From NCBI GenBank assembly GCA_902761715.1, contig CACWLK010000014.1:1-49274 (forward strand): DNA of 49,274 nucleotides, given 5' to 3'. The notes below the pieces were generated by a model that worked only from the letters and a program-made list of their open reading frames with translations, searched no databases and had not been told where the DNA came from. The stretch's first letter is position 1; every line of letters starts with the position of its first letter. A program made the translations under genes and the position numbers. This document shows, one piece after another, positions 47,969-49,274 of the stretch. The DNA is from an uncultured Rhodospirillales bacterium (lineage in GTDB: Bacteria; Pseudomonadota; Alphaproteobacteria; RF32; CAG-239).

Positions 47969-49274
47969 ATGAAAAGCCTGTCATCTGCTATGGTTGCATT
48001 ATTGAGCTCAACGTTTTTATCAGCACCGGCGTGGGCGGTTGATGTAAATGCTGATTACTTGAACTCTTTAACAAGTCCGAAAGTCAGCTGGTCAGAAAGT
48101 GAAGGCACCGAGGTTACAATGGGGGATAAAACTTTTTATTACACATATAACAAACCTGATAATTATGAGCAGACAACAACCAGAGTTAATAATACAGCTC
48201 CATCTCAAGATTTGGATTCTAAATTGTTTTATGGAATCAGTGGAAACCAAGGCGGAGCAATATATTCTAAAAGCGATAATACGGCCGATGTTACCATAAA
48301 TTCTGACTTTGTCGGCAATCACGCCACTAGCGGAGGCGGCGCAATATACATGTATGCACCGTCTTCTATTAGAAATATATCCGGAACCTTTGTAGGAAAT
48401 TATGCCAGAGGAGGAACACCTGTAGGAGGAGCAATTTATACCACAAGACCTTCATCAGTAGGCACATACATCGAAAGTTTAACCGGTAATTTTGTCGGCA
48501 ACTGGGTTGAAGGAACAGGTAGTGATTCCTTTATGCATGCCGGTGCCGTTGATAATCATGGTACTATTAATTATTTGGAAGCAAATTTTATCGGGAATTA
48601 TGGAAAATCTTCCGGCAAACCAATGTATGGTGGGGCTTTGCATAACGGATCATCAAACGATGGTAAAATCGGTTTATTAAAGGGAAATTTTGTAGGAAAC
48701 GGTATTGATGTCGGTTCTGCTGCCGGTCTTGGCGGTGCACTGGCAAGCAGCGGTAAAATTGACAGCATTGAAGATACAAACTTTTATTACAACTATGTTA
48801 ACTCATCAACGAATGCTCGCGGAGGCGCAATTTATACAAGCGACAATATCGGCAATATGAGTAACTTGGTTTTTGATAATAACTTTGTTACTTCAGATGA
48901 TACTGCTTATGGTGGTGCAATTTATTCGCAATCAAGTATCGGTAATATTGTTAATTCACGGTTTACCAATAACTCTGTGCAAGCTCCGAACGGAAACGGC
49001 GGTGCAATTTATTCAACCAGCAATCTTAACATTACTGCCGATGATGGTACGTCATTATTTGAAGGTAATACGGTTAATGGTGAGAGTAATGCCATTTATA
49101 TGGAAGGCACAAGCGACTCAAAGCTTGATCTCAATCTTACCGGCACAAACAATGGCGCAATAACTTTCAATGATGATATAGACGGACAATATTATAACAT
49201 AAATGTTCTTGGTTCAAACGAAGGTGAAGTCGGATTTTTCAAGACGGTTGAGAACTTTGACAATTTGGCTATAA
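47969..49274 (+). CDS. Pmp-like repeat surface protein (partial, runs off the window)
   Basis: ATG 47969 follows GAGGTGTGCT; the frame is open for 435 codons to the window edge. The signal peptide ends SAPAWA. The body is made of repeats with GGA-I/L and FxxN motifs: GGAIYSK, FVGNHATSGGGAIY, FVGNYARG...GGAIYT, FIGNYG...GGALHNG, FYYN, GGAIYTS, GGAIYSQ, FTNNSV, GGAIYSTS, at 25-40 residue spacing. GGA[ILV] plus FxxN is the pattern of chlamydial polymorphic membrane proteins and related autotransporter beta-helices. A C-terminal beta-barrel would confirm an autotransporter but lies beyond the window. Confidence 0.88.
   Translation, partial: MKSLSSAMVALLSSTFLSAPAWAVDVNADYLNSLTSPKVSWSESEGTEVTMGDKTFYYTYNKPDNYEQTTTRVNNTAPSQDLDSKLFYGISGNQGGAIYSKSDNTADVTINSDFVGNHATSGGGAIYMYAPSSIRNISGTFVGNYARGGTPVGGAIYTTRPSSVGTYIESLTGNFVGNWVEGTGSDSFMHAGAVDNHGTINYLEANFIGNYGKSSGKPMYGGALHNGSSNDGKIGLLKGNFVGNGIDVGSAAGLGGALASSGKIDSIEDTNFYYNYVNSSTNARGGAIYTSDNIGNMSNLVFDNNFVTSDDTAYGGAIYSQSSIGNIVNSRFTNNSVQAPNGNGGAIYSTSNLNITADDGTSLFEGNTVNGESNAIYMEGTSDSKLDLNLTGTNNGAITFNDDIDGQYYNINVLGSNEGEVGFFKTVENFDNLAI

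Noticed and set aside
1..49274. CRISPR array
   Set aside because: No series of regularly spaced identical repeats was seen, and no cas genes are present.

Overview
This window most resembles a low-GC, probably host-associated alphaproteobacterium, plausibly one of the uncultured gut lineages. Three things support this. A TolC-type outer-membrane factor, a PopZ/DUF2497 polar protein and valyl-tRNA synthetase lie in a row, an arrangement I associate with Alphaproteobacteria. The lexA promoter carries a GAAC-N7-GAAC box, the reverse of the alphaproteobacterial SOS box GTTC-N7-GTTC. DUF3768 and DUF1737 genes and a divergent polysaccharide deacetylase are also present. No rRNA or taxonomic marker is in the window, so the placement is an inference.

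Layout. (1) 1-3750: the tail of an upstream gene, a divergent small gene, a cupin/Rrf2 pair behind an operator-rich promoter, and a metal cassette (Cys-rich metallothionein-like protein, CsoR/RcnR repressor, CDF exporter, MBL-fold hydrolase). The cassette is bounded by two identical 29-bp copies of the same terminator. (2) About 3750-12968: an accessory island. It holds ankyrin/DUF3768/DUF1737 genes, a short tyrosine recombinase, an ATPase plus DUF4276 TOPRIM-like pair (defence candidate), a beta-helix protein with an HTH protein, a 35-aa peptide gene followed by a structured leader, unknown genes, and a large serine recombinase whose reading frame runs into a tRNA-Glu gene. (3) 13194-19832: glycogen metabolism genes glgB-glgX-malQ on the minus strand; glgP lies separately at 45383. 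(4) 20021-34552: a mixed region with tRNA-Leu(CAA), secreted proteins (DUF4402, transglutaminase-like), two prepilin-like proteins, a homospermidine synthase-like/EamA pair, a membrane-anchored AAA+ ATPase, and several solitary genes lacking Shine-Dalgarno sequences, five of which have visibly more GC-rich codons. (5) 34827-45239: core genes for a divergent polysaccharide deacetylase, lysS, lexA, a large orphan acidic protein, valS, popZ-like and tolC-like. (6) 45383-49274: glgP, then the start of a Pmp-like (GGA-I/FxxN repeat) surface protein that runs off the window.

How the genes fit together. GlgB, GlgX, MalQ and GlgP form a glycogen branching, debranching and phosphorolysis set; no glgA or glgC is seen here. 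The metal cassette reads as one CsoR-controlled transcript that senses, binds and exports a metal. The island carries two unrelated integrases and a defence-like pair. The surface-protein genes (DUF4402, transglutaminase-like, prepilins, Pmp-like) suggest a lineage that invests in its envelope. The least explained items are the solitary SD-less genes, the ATPase/DUF4276 pair, the 10-11 kb island genes and the 722-aa orphan.
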